This document shows, piece by piece, positions 19,401-27,347 of a DNA stretch of 64,000 nucleotides. The position numbers and the translations under genes were made by a program. Position 1 is the stretch's first letter. The number at the start of each line of letters is the position of its first letter. A model generated the notes under the pieces. That model was not told the DNA's origin and ran no database searches. It was given only the letters and a program-made list of their open reading frames with translations. Source of the stretch: Helicobacter mustelae (lineage in GTDB: Bacteria; Campylobacterota; Campylobacteria; Campylobacterales; Helicobacteraceae); assembly GCF_900476215.1 (NCBI RefSeq), contig NZ_LS483446.1:992001-1056000 (forward strand), written 5' to 3'.

Positions 19401-20952
19401 CATTGGCTACGATATTTCCCACATAAGCAACCTGATTTAGCACTGTTTGAGCAGGATCACTGCCACCAGTTCCATCAGATGCGGGCGCAGCGCCGCCAGG
19501 GCTAGAAGTTCCATTATTTTGGAACAAAAGATTATTGGATCCAGCCCACCCTGGTGTGTTTGTTACTACGTTTCCAGTAAGCAAAATGGGGTTAGTTACG
19601 ATGTTGTTTGTATTCATCACAAGTGTGTTGATTCCTTGGTCCAGTGTAGACGTGAGATTGGCATTCACCAAACCTCCATCTGTGAATACGATGTTATTTG
19701 CCCCATTATTTGTCGCTGTAATATTTGCAGCGGGTGTATTTCCTGCTGCTGCACCTGCTACTGGATTTCCTTCAAGCTTGGCAAAGTTATAGAAATTGAG
19801 GGTATTTACTCCTTGATAGGCACTCTTGATATTGCCCTGGAAAACAGTGGCATTTGGATTTGCTTGACCTGCACCACCTGCTGCTGGTTTGATTGTTGCA
19901 TGAGTAAGGGCTGGAGAATTATTCACTCCATTGGTGTTATTGAATGTGATTCCAGAATTCTGGATGATTAGAGTGTTTCCTCCATTGGTGGTACTCACAG
20001 TCACATTCCCAAAATTTAGGGTGTTATTCACTCCGCCAGTTCCTGAAGCGATTACGTTCCCTGTATAATGAACGCCTTGTTCTTTAAAGGTTACCACATT
20101 CATTCCCAGAGATTGCCCCGTCGCATTACCTGCTATGATATCCCCTTTCATCGTACCTTTCTCAAAAGTTACATTGTTGATACCGCCGTACGTGCTAATG
20201 TTTCCTGTCAATACTGTTGCTGGATCTGCTTGACCTGCACCACCTGCTGCATTTGCACCATTAAATGTAATATTATTTGTTCCTGTACCACTGGTTCCAT
20301 TAGTATTTCCTGTTACGATGTTTCCAGTCATGGTAGCACCACCACTAAAAGTAGCATTGAATGTTGCGCCAGTATTGACATTGATTACAGGCCCTCCGCT
20401 TGCGATGTTTGTATTTAGAGTTGCATTTCCAGCGCCAAGGATGTTGAGATTCCCAGTTAGTGCATTAGCATTACCTGCACCACCAAGATTCAGGGTGAAG
20501 GTTTTGGCTGGATTGCCAGCAATCCCACCAAAATCAAAATTCAAGTTTACTGGATTTCCTTCAGCGCCTAGATCTGCACCTGCTGGATCTGCCTTACCAT
20601 TTACCGTAAAACTATTCACTCCGCTTGCGATGTTTGCTACTATGTTCGTCCCTGTTACTGGATTTGCTGGATTTGCTGCTGGTACTGCTGTTCCATTTAC
20701 GGTGGTGTTAGCACCATTGGTAAATGTAAAAGTAGCATTCCCGCCGCTTCCGCTTACTTCAGCATTTGGATTTGCACCTGCTGCTTGATTTACTGTCACT
20801 GTGATTCCTTCTGCATTTACAAAGCTTGAAGCAAGGGAAAATGCAAGAGTAGTAGCAATGAGAGGTTGGAAGAATTTTCTATTTCTCAAAGAAGAGCTCT
20901 TCTCTTTTCTTTTCAAGAAATTCTTTTCTTGAACATCAGAAATTTTTGTCAT
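16432..20952 (-). CDS. hsr: Hsr-type surface ring protein, autotransporter-like
   Basis: The frame is open to 21006, but the start is placed at 20952, where AGGAGAT precedes the ATG by seven bases; this gives 1506 residues. An extended signal peptide of about 47 residues (KFFQPLIATTLAFSLASSFVNA cut at two places) is followed by a ~1170-residue passenger extremely rich in N, G, A and T with beta-solenoid-like repeats. A C-terminal beta-barrel (from about residue 1190, GFWMRMFNGMQTTKFALQ onward) ends in YRYNF plus an unusual ~25-residue K/E/D tail. This fits Hsr, the ~150-kDa protein that forms surface rings on H. mustelae. The first ~550 residues are represented in the silent fragments; the rest is unique. 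Confidence 0.88.
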   Translation of the reverse strand: MTKISDVQEKNFLKRKEKSSSLRNRKFFQPLIATTLAFSLASSFVNAEGITVTVNQAAGANPNAEVSGSGGNATFTFTNGANTTVNGTAVPAANPANPVTGTNIVANIASGVNSFTVNGKADPAGADLGAEGNPVNLNFDFGGIAGNPAKTFTLNLGGAGNANALTGNLNILGAGNATLNTNIASGGPVINVNTGATFNATFSGGATMTGNIVTGNTNGTSGTGTNNITFNGANAAGGAGQADPATVLTGNISTYGGINNVTFEKGTMKGDIIAGNATGQSLGMNVVTFKEQGVHYTGNVIASGTGGVNNTLNFGNVTVSTTNGGNTLIIQNSGITFNNTNGVNNSPALTHATIKPAAGGAGQANPNATVFQGNIKSAYQGVNTLNFYNFAKLEGNPVAGAAAGNTPAANITATNNGANNIVFTDGGLVNANLTSTLDQGINTLVMNTNNIVTNPILLTGNVVTNTPGWAGSNNLLFQNNGTSSPGGAAPASDGTGGSDPAQTVLNQVAYVGNIVANGGSVQAIFSNTYWAPTNLGNLIQVGGLGGGNNANANAKSQQIQGYLDKFNGNSASANATGNLTATNGGTATLVLRNTTTLANLPSQAAQYNVTVGGNNSSANIVLEAPVNASATITYGGYYLGGNGTSNYVWNGSQNTSSVNLIFANADNRGTPTLNGATGSSTLVSDAFGGQFRNDLGAGKVLGVTYQNGIQMSLSDKNVTLQGQNGLYSGSFMAFFKDAILAKIAKVDSDAKFATQGIPLNVSLVKSGNGTSSTGGNSFVNNITLEGVAVGNISALTSKQATGTNGMNNTSGIVNLVLKSDSVLLGTIAGENQKGLTMNMQLNQGAKLILQNSGAGTGGDVALNNLTIASGNNGNGGNNANANITFQGGSVSFDKNQANDYTALQNNTVIDLATGGGSNNVPSRTWFNLLTVGQANQNATTVGNGQQASGLGGNNALFKVYVNADANQGNGAGGGRGNATLNGQNSFNGSGLYGNIYSDRVIVYQTQNNALVTEYLQILGNGNLDGVRYHGGGTERAGNVAVATVKNEGGQASVNFTTVGSVIGFDVFDAKLTAVKTNAFGKVETNNANNAGNSTPAPGLGSIPGLGGTGGTSSGNNASGSQDQANAQDYTTYFISQAVANTSEANQLATATALASNYYLYLANIDSLNKRMGELRSNPRSNGFWMRMFNGMQTTKFALQTTSIYTTVQAGWDHVFGSEGGNDFLGFAVAYAGAAMSSEKKEQLVNGAQKGVKSSGGNAFEISLYNSYVQDGAASSTDFKYGFYSDSVAKFSFLWNKLTMFGEDSSPNMQNFGFTFSQEIGYRFLLGNHNEWYITPQGQVALGYFNQSNIKQTLGSHWLKGEQSSIFTVQGRIGSNFGYRFNQFTEDKGWASELYLGLWYIGDYISGGNLTLVSDLGSVNTLRTLSSTGRFAFNIGTNFVVKDNHRFYFDFERSFGGKIITDYQFNIGYRYNFGENRKYVSLLAGSMKDTIKKDDKKENKEETEEIE

Positions 20953-21009
20953 GTTGTGATCTCCTAAGGTTAATTTTGTTTTTTGTCGCAAAAAAAAATT
21001 ACGCACTGT

Positions 21010-21040
21010 ATTTTACATAAAAAAAGCTTAAAAAAAAATT
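21010..21040 (-). promoter_or_regulatory. putative hsr promoter
   Basis: Minus-strand TAAAAT at 21015-21010, directly preceded by TG, lies about 58 bases before the hsr start. Upstream is a strongly A/T-rich run with phased T-tracts, which often replaces a -35 box in Helicobacter. Neither silent copy of the hsr 5' end has this region. Confidence 0.5.
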
Positions 21041-21045
21041 AATTT

Positions 21046-21639
21046 TGTAGTTTTTTTGGAAAATTTTTAGCGGGGAGCAGCCAGGCACGGCGCGGCATTT
21101 GAGGGCAAAGAGCCGCGGGGGGGGTTCTTATCCTAAAGCCTAGGGGATTGCTGGCAATCCCACCAAAATACTGGCAAAAGGCTTTGCTTATTATCAAGTA
21201 CTTACAAGACTCAAAGATAGGCACATGAGCCAAAAATTCTATACATCTCGCGCAGCGAGGCGAAAAATTTTGCATAAACTAAGCGCGCAAGCGCGGGAAA
21301 ATTTTAATTTTTGCTCATTTTTTGATGAGATTTTGCCCTTAAGCTCATCCCTGGTATTACTTGCGCTTGAAAGTGGCGCGCGGGAAAATTTTAAAATCTC
21401 CGGCTAGGATTCTATCACAATTTTCTAGAATTTTTGGCTTTTTTGATGCCGCCAAACTCCCATCACCAAACTAGCTGTGCCACTCACATCTCAATCAAAC
21501 CCAGCAAATCCTAGGTAAATCCCGCCAAGTACCAAAAAAATATCATGAAATTTTGTCAAATGGGGATTTTTATAGATTTTTATGGATTTTTAGCCACAAT
21601 AAAGGAGATGGGATGAGGGGGGGATTCCTCTGAATCTTG
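21046..21639. other. 594-bp gene-free region upstream of hsr, with a G8 tract
   Basis: Contains a run of eight G at 21117-21124, about 105 bases upstream of the hsr -10 box; a short piece matching antisense hsr (CAATCCCACCAAAAT, about 21156-21170); and a repeat GCGCGGGAAAATTTTAA near 21293 and 21376. No believable ORF or RNA gene. Confidence 0.45.
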
Positions 21640-21925
21640 GGAATGCAAATACTGTGAATAGTTTTATGGTGGATGGAAAACCAGCAGGTGCAGGCTTAGG
21701 CGCTGAAGGAAATCCAGTAAACTTGAATTTTGATTTTGGTGGGATTGCTGGCAATCCAGCCAAAACCTTCACCCTGAATCTTGGTGGTGCAGGTAATGCT
21801 AATGCACTAACTGGGAATCTCAACATCCTTGGCGCTGGAAATGCAACTCTAAATACAAACACCAATGGAAGCATCGCAAGCGGAGGGCCTGTAATCAATG
21901 TCAATAAAGATGCAAAAGCAAGGAA
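21640..21925 (+). repeat. hsr silent fragment joined to lolA
   Basis: Encodes VNSFMVDGKPAG, then VNLNFDFGGIAGNPAKTF and LNILGAGNATLNT through GGPVINVN, very close to Hsr residues of about 110-195 but on the opposite strand. It carries an additional TNGS insertion. It runs in frame, without a stop, into the lolA reading frame. Confidence 0.85.
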
Positions 21926-21986
21926 ATTTCAGATAAAATCCCGCACAAATTTTGTAATTTCTCAAAAATTCCAAAAAAGGCCGCTC

Positions 21987-22577
21987 ATGCAAAAGATTTT
22001 TTTCTCATTTTTGATTTTTTGGAGTTTTGTTTTTGCACTCGATAGCAAGAGAGCAAAGGACACAGCAGCTACACCCACGCAAACCACAACAGGAGCCATA
22101 AAGAGGGATTTTTGGAAAAATGGGCTTATTAGCATAGAAGCGGATTTCGTGCAGATCACTCACCAAGGGAGCCAAAAGCTCATCTACACAGGCAAGCTCT
22201 ATGCCAAAAATCCCAGTCTGGCCAAATGGATCTATGAAACCCCACTGAAAAAAACCATCTATCTCAACAAAAAAGAGGCCATTATCTATGAGCCTATGCT
22301 TGAGCAAGCCACTTTCACACATCTCACAAAGCAGGTGGATTTTTTTGCGATCCTGCACAAAGCCACTCTGGGGCAAGATGGCAAATACCACGCGAAGGTG
22401 GGGGATGCGCAGTATGTGCTCTCCTTTGCCAAAAATCTGCCGCATAAAATTACCTTTATTGATGAGTTGCAAAACAAAATCGAGATTATTTTGAAAAATC
22501 TCAAGGTCAATCCCACTTTGAGTGATGGGATTTTTGTTTTTACCCCGCCAAATAACATTGACATCATCGAGCAATGA
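21987..22577 (+). CDS. lolA: outer-membrane lipoprotein carrier protein LolA
   Basis: 196 residues from the ATG at 21987 (AAGG seven bases before). A signal peptide (KIFFSFLIFWSFVFA) is followed by a LolA fold: SIEADFVQITHQG, YTGKLYAKNPSLAKWIYETP and the C-terminal VFTPPNNIDIIEQ. LolA shuttles lipoproteins across the periplasm from LolCDE. The open frame continues upstream into a silent hsr fragment; the signal peptide and ribosome site show that the gene itself starts at 21987. It stands alone inside the hsr fragment array, and its promoter is not apparent. Confidence 0.9.
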   Translation: MQKIFFSFLIFWSFVFALDSKRAKDTAATPTQTTTGAIKRDFWKNGLISIEADFVQITHQGSQKLIYTGKLYAKNPSLAKWIYETPLKKTIYLNKKEAIIYEPMLEQATFTHLTKQVDFFAILHKATLGQDGKYHAKVGDAQYVLSFAKNLPHKITFIDELQNKIEIILKNLKVNPTLSDGIFVFTPPNNIDIIEQ

Positions 22578-22682
22578 GGCTACACCAAGGGAGGACAGAT
22601 AGGCAGGCGGAGTCATGAGTTAGGGAGGCCCTTAACAATAACAGATACGATTCTACTAAGGCAGGTGCTTTTAAATGACATC
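22578..22682. other. short spacer between lolA and the right array
   Basis: About 105 bases with no hsr similarity, hairpin or ORF that I recognise. Confidence 0.4.
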
Positions 22683-25600
22683 CAGGGCCAAGTAGGTGGT
22701 GTAGGTGGTGTAGGTGGTGTAGGCGCGCCAGCCCGCCCCCAGCGCCCGCTGCGGTAAATGCAATCACAGTGACAGTAACTCCAGCAGCAGGTGCAAATCA
22801 AAATGCTGAAGTAAGCGGAAGCGGCGGGAATGCTACTTTTACATTTACCAATGGTGCTAACACCACTGTAAATGGAACAGCAGTACCAGCAGCAAATCCA
22901 CAAACTGCCACAGGGACGAACATAATAGCAAACATCGCAAGCGGAGTGAATAGTTTTACGGTGGATGGTAAGGCAGACCCAGCAGGTGCAGATCAAGCAG
23001 GTCAAGCAAATCAAAATCTAGGCGCTGCAGGAAATCCAGTAAACTTGAATTTTGATTTTGGTGGGATTGCAAGTAGTGGCACTGCTAAAACCTTCACCCT
23101 GAATCTTGGGGATGCTAATGCAAAAAATTTGATTGGGAATCTTAACATCCTTGGTGGTGGAAATGCAATTCCAGACAATCGCATGGAATAACGCAAATAA
23201 AGCAAAATTTCCCAACCCTTACTCATGCGACAATCACACCAGCTGCAGCAGGTGGTGCAGGTCAAGCCACTGTTTTCAACTCCTTTTTCAACGCTGGGGC
23301 TTGCTACAAATCTAGGAAATTTGATACAAGTAGGCGGGCTTGGTGGTGGCAATAATGCTAATGCTAATGCAAGATTTGATCAGATCCAGAGTTATTTGGA
23401 TAAATTTGGCGGCAATAGTGCAAGCGCAAATGCGACGGGGATGCCAAGCTAGTAGGTGGTGTAGATCCAGCAGATCCAGCACAAGCACAGCGCGGTAAAT
23501 GCAATCACAGTGACAGTAAATCAAGCACAAGCAGCAAATCAAACTGCGCAAGCTACAATCTAAGAACAAATAAGATTACATTTGATGGTGCAGGTGCAGC
23601 AGGTGGAGATCCCGTAGTATTGAGGGCAATGTGATTACCACACCACCAGGGTGGGCTGGATCCAATAATCTTTTGTTCCAAAATAATGGAACTTCTAGCA
23701 CTGGCGGCGCTGCGGGTGTTGCTAGTGATGGATCTACTGGCAATGCTATGCAAAGCAAATCCCCCACAATGGCAGTCTGATAAAAGATGGAACTCCAGTA
23801 GCAGATCCAGCACCACAAAATGCTACAGGGCAAAACATTGAAGTCAATATTGCAAATACCGTGAATAGCTTTACGGTGACAGGAAAACCAGCAGCAGGTG
23901 GAGATACAAATCTAGGCGCTACAGCAGTAGCAAAAAGAGCAAATCCAAATGCCACTGTTTTAATGCAATGAGCTCTAGCACTAGGAAATCCAGATACTGC
24001 AAATATTACAGCATCAAATCCAAAAAATATTTTTCAATTGGGCTTGCTAATGGGCTTGCTGGCAATCTAGGAAAGTTGATAGGTCAAGCAGGCGGGCTTG
24101 GTGGTGCAAATAATGCTAATGCTAATGCAAAATCCCAGCAAATTAGCGATTATTTGCAAAAATTTAATGACAATAGCGCAAATGCGACGGGGATGCCAAG
24201 CTAGTAGGTGGTGTAGATCCAGCAGATCCAGCACAAGCACAGCGCGGTAAATGCAATCACAGTGAAAGTAAATCAAGCACAAGCTCCAAATCAAACTGCG
24301 CAAGCTACAATCTAAGAACAAATAAGATTACATTTGATGGTGCAGGTGCAGGTGCAGATGGAAATCCAGAAACAGTATTGACAGGAAACATTAAGGAAAC
24401 ATTAGCACGATCCCAAAATAATGGAACTTCTAGCCCTGGCGGCGGCGCGCCCGCATCTGATGGAACTGGTGGCAGTGCTACCTTTGGTGCTAGCACCACC
24501 ATAAATGGAAATCCAGCAAATCCAGCAAATCCAGTAACAGGGACGAACATAGTAGCAAACATCGCAAGCGGAGTGAATAGTTTTACGGTAAATGGTAAGG
24601 CAGATCCAGCAGGTGCAGATCCAGCAAATCAGACCACTGTTTTCCAGGGCAATATCAAGAGTGCCTATCAAGGAGTAAATACCCTCAATTTCTATAACTT
24701 TGCCAAGCTTGAAGGAACTCCAGTAACAGGTGCAGCAGCAGGAAATACACCCGCTGCAAATATTACAGCGACAAATCCAAAAATATTTTTCAACGCAATG
24801 GACTCCTACAAATCTAGGAAATTTGATGCAAGTAGGCGGGCTGAATGCAGGTGGTGGAGATGCTAATGCTCAAGCAAAATCCCAGCAGATAGAAAATTAT
24901 TTGCAAAAATTTAATAACGATAGCGCAAATGCAACGGGGATGCCAAGCAATGCAGCAGGTGCAGGTAATGCAGATCAAGCAGGTAATGCAGATCAAGCAG
25001 ATCAAGCAGATCAAGCACAACCAGCAGCCCCAGCGCCCGCTGTGGTAAGTGGAATCACAGTGACAGTAGAAAATCCAGCAGATCCAAATCAAACTGCGAC
25101 GGTAAGCGGAAATAACGGGAATGCTACTTTTACATTTACCAATGGTGCTAACACCACCGTAAATGGAACAGCAGTGACAAATCAAGCATCCCGGGGAGCT
25201 ATCACTAAAAATTTCTGATGTTCAAGAAAAGAATTTCTTGAAAAGAAAAGAGAAGAGCTCTTCTTTGAGAAATAGAAAATTCTTCCAACCTCTCATTGCT
25301 ACTACTCTTGCATTTTCCCTTGCTTCAAGCTTTGTAAATGCAGAAGGAATCACAGTGACAGTAAAAAGAGTCATTTTTTCAATTGGGCTTGTACTGGGCT
25401 CCTACAAATCTAGGAAATTTGATGCAAGTAGGCGGGCTGAATGCAGGTGGTGCAGGTGCTAATGCTATTGCAAAATCCCAGCAGATCCAAGGTTATTTGG
25501 ATAAATTTAATGGCAATCCATTGGATAACACAGACAAAAGCCCCCCTAGCACAAACCCAGCTGGTGCAGACACAAATCAAGCTTGAAGGAAATCCAGTAG

Positions 25601-26402
25601 CAGGTGCAGATCAAGCAGCCCCAGCGCCCGCTGCAAATATCACAGCGACAAATCCAAAAATATTTTTCAATTGGGCTTACTACTGGGCTTGCTGGCAATC
25701 TAGGAAAGTTGATGGAACAAGCAGGTGGGCTTGGTGGTGTAAGTGGAAATACTAATGCTCAAGCAAGAGGCCAGCAGATAGAAAATTATTTGCAAAAATT
25801 TAATAACGATAGCGCAAATGCAACGGGGATGCCAAGCTAGTAGGTGCAGGTGGAAATGCACAAGGTGCAGACCCAGCAGATCCAGCAAATCAAAATCTAG
25901 GCGCTACAGGAAAGCCAGTAAACTTGAATTTTGATTTTGGTGGGATTGCAAGTAGTGGCACTGCTAAAACCTTCACCCTGAATCTTGGTGGTGCAGGTAA
26001 TGCTAATGCACTAACTGGGAATCTCAACATCCTTGGCGCTGGAAATGCAACTCTAAATACAAACATCGCAAGCGGAGGGCCTGTAATCAATGTCAATACT
26101 GGCGCAACATTCAATGCTACTTTTAGTGGTGGTGCTACCATGACTGGAAACATCGTAACAGGAAATACTAATGGAACCAGTGGTACAGGAACAAATAATA
26201 TTACATTTAATGGTGCAAATGCAGCAGGTGGTGCAGGTCAAGCAGATCCAGCAACAGTAGAGGTGGGGGAATGAAATCGCTATAACACTGTGCAAATCCT
26301 CCAAAATAATGGAACTTCTAGCCCTGGCGGCAGCTCTAGCGGTGGAACTGTTAACAATAATCCTGCTCAAACAGTGCTAAATCAGGTTGCTTATGTGGGA
26401 AA
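22683..26402 (+). repeat. hsr silent fragment block, right array
   Basis: About 3.7 kb of joined hsr-like pieces on the plus strand. Recognisable units: 22755-23165 (ITVTVTPAAGANQNAEVSG through LNILGGGNA), 23225-23450, 23640-23735, 23820-24200, 24330-24830 (with AYQGVNTLNFYNFAKLEG), 24835-25185, 25207-25366 (signal region), 25380-25590, 25595-25840 and 25860-26402 (VNLNFDFGG through QTVLNQVAYVGN). Joints interrupt the frame. A 9-base GTAGGTGGT repeat (about 22694-22722) and a 9-base GCAGATCAA repeat (about 24970-25017) occur. No promoter, start codon or barrel is attached. Confidence 0.85.
25207..25366 (+). pseudogene. silent copy of the hsr signal-peptide region (copy 2)
   Basis: Second start-less copy of the hsr 5' end, with the same ATCACT replacement of ATGAC as copy 1. 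It is preceded by the same stretch (GCATCCCGGGGAGC) and is nearly identical through FVNA, then continues as EGITVTVK before breaking. The shared left junction shows that both copies come from one duplication or conversion event. Confidence 0.85.
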
Positions 26403-26464
26403 TAGGGAATGCTAATAAAAGCATTTATTTAAGGAGGATAAGCGGGGTTATGGTTTCTATGGAA

Positions 26465-26474
26465 TAATTATAAA
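26465..26474 (+). promoter_or_regulatory. putative promoter -10 region of the small peptide gene
   Basis: AATTATAAAA just before the first 5' hairpin supplies a TATAAA-like -10 on the plus strand. Transcription would start within the following stem-loop region. Weakly supported because the stretch is AT-rich. Confidence 0.35.
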
Positions 26475-26570
26475 AGAGGTTGCCTTAAGAGGGCGCAACC
26501 TCTCAAGGTAGCCTACTTTATTAAGAAAGGAGGCTATAAAATGAACAAAGAGTTAATCATCTTACTCTTG
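26471..26570 (-). ncRNA. candidate antisense RNA (type I antitoxin)
   Basis: A perfect TATAAT lies on the minus strand at 26582-26577, inside the peptide ORF; initiation would be near 26570. Transcription would run over the start codon, the ribosome site and the leader of the peptide gene. It would end at a 9-bp stem (AGAGGTTGC/GCAACCTCT, plus coordinates 26475-26503) followed by TTTT. That gives an RNA of about 100 bases fully complementary to the peptide leader. This is inferred from sequence only. Confidence 0.5.
26509..26536 (+). promoter_or_regulatory. stem-loop sequestering the ribosome site of the small peptide
   Basis: TAGCCT and CTTT (26509-26519) pair with AAAG and AGGCTA (26526-26536), leaving one A/G mismatch and a 6-base loop. 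The 3' strand of the stem contains the whole AAAGGAGG ribosome site of the ORF at 26541. The full-length mRNA should therefore be translated poorly until refolded or processed. Confidence 0.6.
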
Positions 26571-26618
26571 CAACTGATTATAGCTATAATTTGGTTAATA
26601 ATCAGAATTCTAGGGTAA
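26541..26618 (+). CDS. 25-residue hydrophobic peptide, candidate type I toxin
   Basis: ATG to TAA, 25 residues. It starts MNKELIILLLQLIIAI, then has one Trp, and ends in IIRILG; almost the entire peptide can form one membrane helix. A strong AAAGGAGG site lies 7 bases upstream, hidden in a stem-loop. A 7-bp hairpin follows the stop (26621-26639), and its GCCTCC (26620-26625) is complementary to GGAGGC of the ribosome site, allowing long-range 5'-3' pairing. With the antisense promoter and terminator on the other strand, this matches the layout of type I toxins such as AapA or Ibs. I recognise no exact homologue. The surrounding ~370 bases have no hsr similarity. Confidence 0.6.
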   Translation: MNKELIILLLQLIIAIIWLIIRILG

Positions 26619-26620
26619 AG

Positions 26621-26639
26621 CCTCCGCGTATTGCGGAGG
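26621..26639 (+). terminator. hairpin at the 3' end of the small peptide mRNA
   Basis: Perfect 7-bp GC-rich stem CCTCCGC/GCGGAGG with a GTATT loop, starting two bases after the peptide stop codon. There is no U-run. Likely the mRNA 3' end or a stabiliser, and a possible partner for the ribosome site. Confidence 0.5.
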
Positions 26640-26769
26640 GTATTAGCTCTTAGCCCTCTTTTCCTGCCCCAAATTTTGGCTTTTGCATTGTGGATAGCAA
26701 TCATCCTACTCCTTTATTTTTCATACATTAAGAAGACTTTCAAGGAATTACAGTCGAGTTTTTTGCATG
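26640..26769 (+). other. remnant encoding a hydrophobic-basic segment
   Basis: One frame reads ILAFALWIAIILLLYFSYIKK followed by a polar stretch, then merges into hsr-like sequence. It has no ATG and no ribosome site; the only upstream start would be a TTG inside the hairpin. It may be a decayed second membrane peptide that came with the island. Confidence 0.3.
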
Positions 26770-27085
26770 CTGCAGGTGCAGCAAGTGGAGGTGCAGCTGT
26801 AGCATGCAAATATCACAGCAACAATAATGGTGCTAATAATCTCGTGTTTACCGATGGTGGGCTTGTGAATGCAGCAGTAAATAGTATGGGGCAAGGAGTG
26901 AATACGCTAGTAATGAATACTAGCAATATCGTAAGTAATCCTATCTTGCTCACAGGAAATGCAGTAACAAATCAAGCAGAAGGTGCGGGTGTGGGTGGAA
27001 ATAACCTTTACTTCCAAAATAATGGAACTTCTAGCCCTGGCAGCGGCGGCGCGCCTGATGGAACTGTACAAAATAATGCTAATGC
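26770..27085 (+). repeat. diverged hsr silent fragment
   Basis: Encodes NNGANNLVFTDGGLVNAAVNS, then MGQGVNTLVMNT and LYFQNNGTSSPG. This is the same Hsr segment as in the left block and the expressed gene, but clearly diverged from both (for example AAVNSMGQGV against ANLTSTLDQGI). It starts after a near-palindrome built from TGCATGCT…AGCATGCA. Confidence 0.8.
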
Positions 27086-27347
27086 TAAGATTGCTGTAAT
27101 TTTATCTAGAGCTCCCTGCACCACTAGAGTCATTGCAATCCTCTTTGCACTCCCAGTGTGGCAAAAAGCTCTAGCAATAACCCGCAGGGAGTAAAATCCC
27201 ACACAAAGCATGCCAATGATGGCCTCAAATTCTCACGCAGCCACTTGGCATTTGATCCCTCTAAAAACACAAATTCTCTCCCCTCTCCAAAACACCCCCT
27301 ACCCCCAAAGCTATAAAAATCCCTCCAGATAGCGCGCAAAAATTTAG
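27086..27347. other. 262-bp spacer between the hsr array and flgR
   Basis: No hsr similarity beyond a few bases. An 8-bp inverted repeat (CTCCCTGC near 27110, GCAGGGAG near 27183) is the only structure seen. No gene. Confidence 0.4.

Noticed and set aside
19447-19971. Long open frame on the plus strand inside hsr (also at 20068 and 20318)
   Set aside because: Shadow of the biased Asn/Gly codons of hsr. No ribosome site, and the cysteine/isoleucine-rich translation looks like antisense of repeats.
22683-26402. CRISPR-like repeat arrangement
   Set aside because: Repeats are of unequal length, coding-like and similar to hsr; there is no constant repeat with unique spacers and no cas gene.
26631-27194. 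ORF of 187 codons starting at a TTG and crossing from the island into an hsr fragment
   Set aside because: Its start lies within a hairpin without ribosome site and it joins unrelated sequence; likely a chance fusion.
13658-27347. Insertion sequence or prophage as the origin of the rearrangements
   Set aside because: No transposase, integrase or phage gene and no target-site duplication around the blocks.
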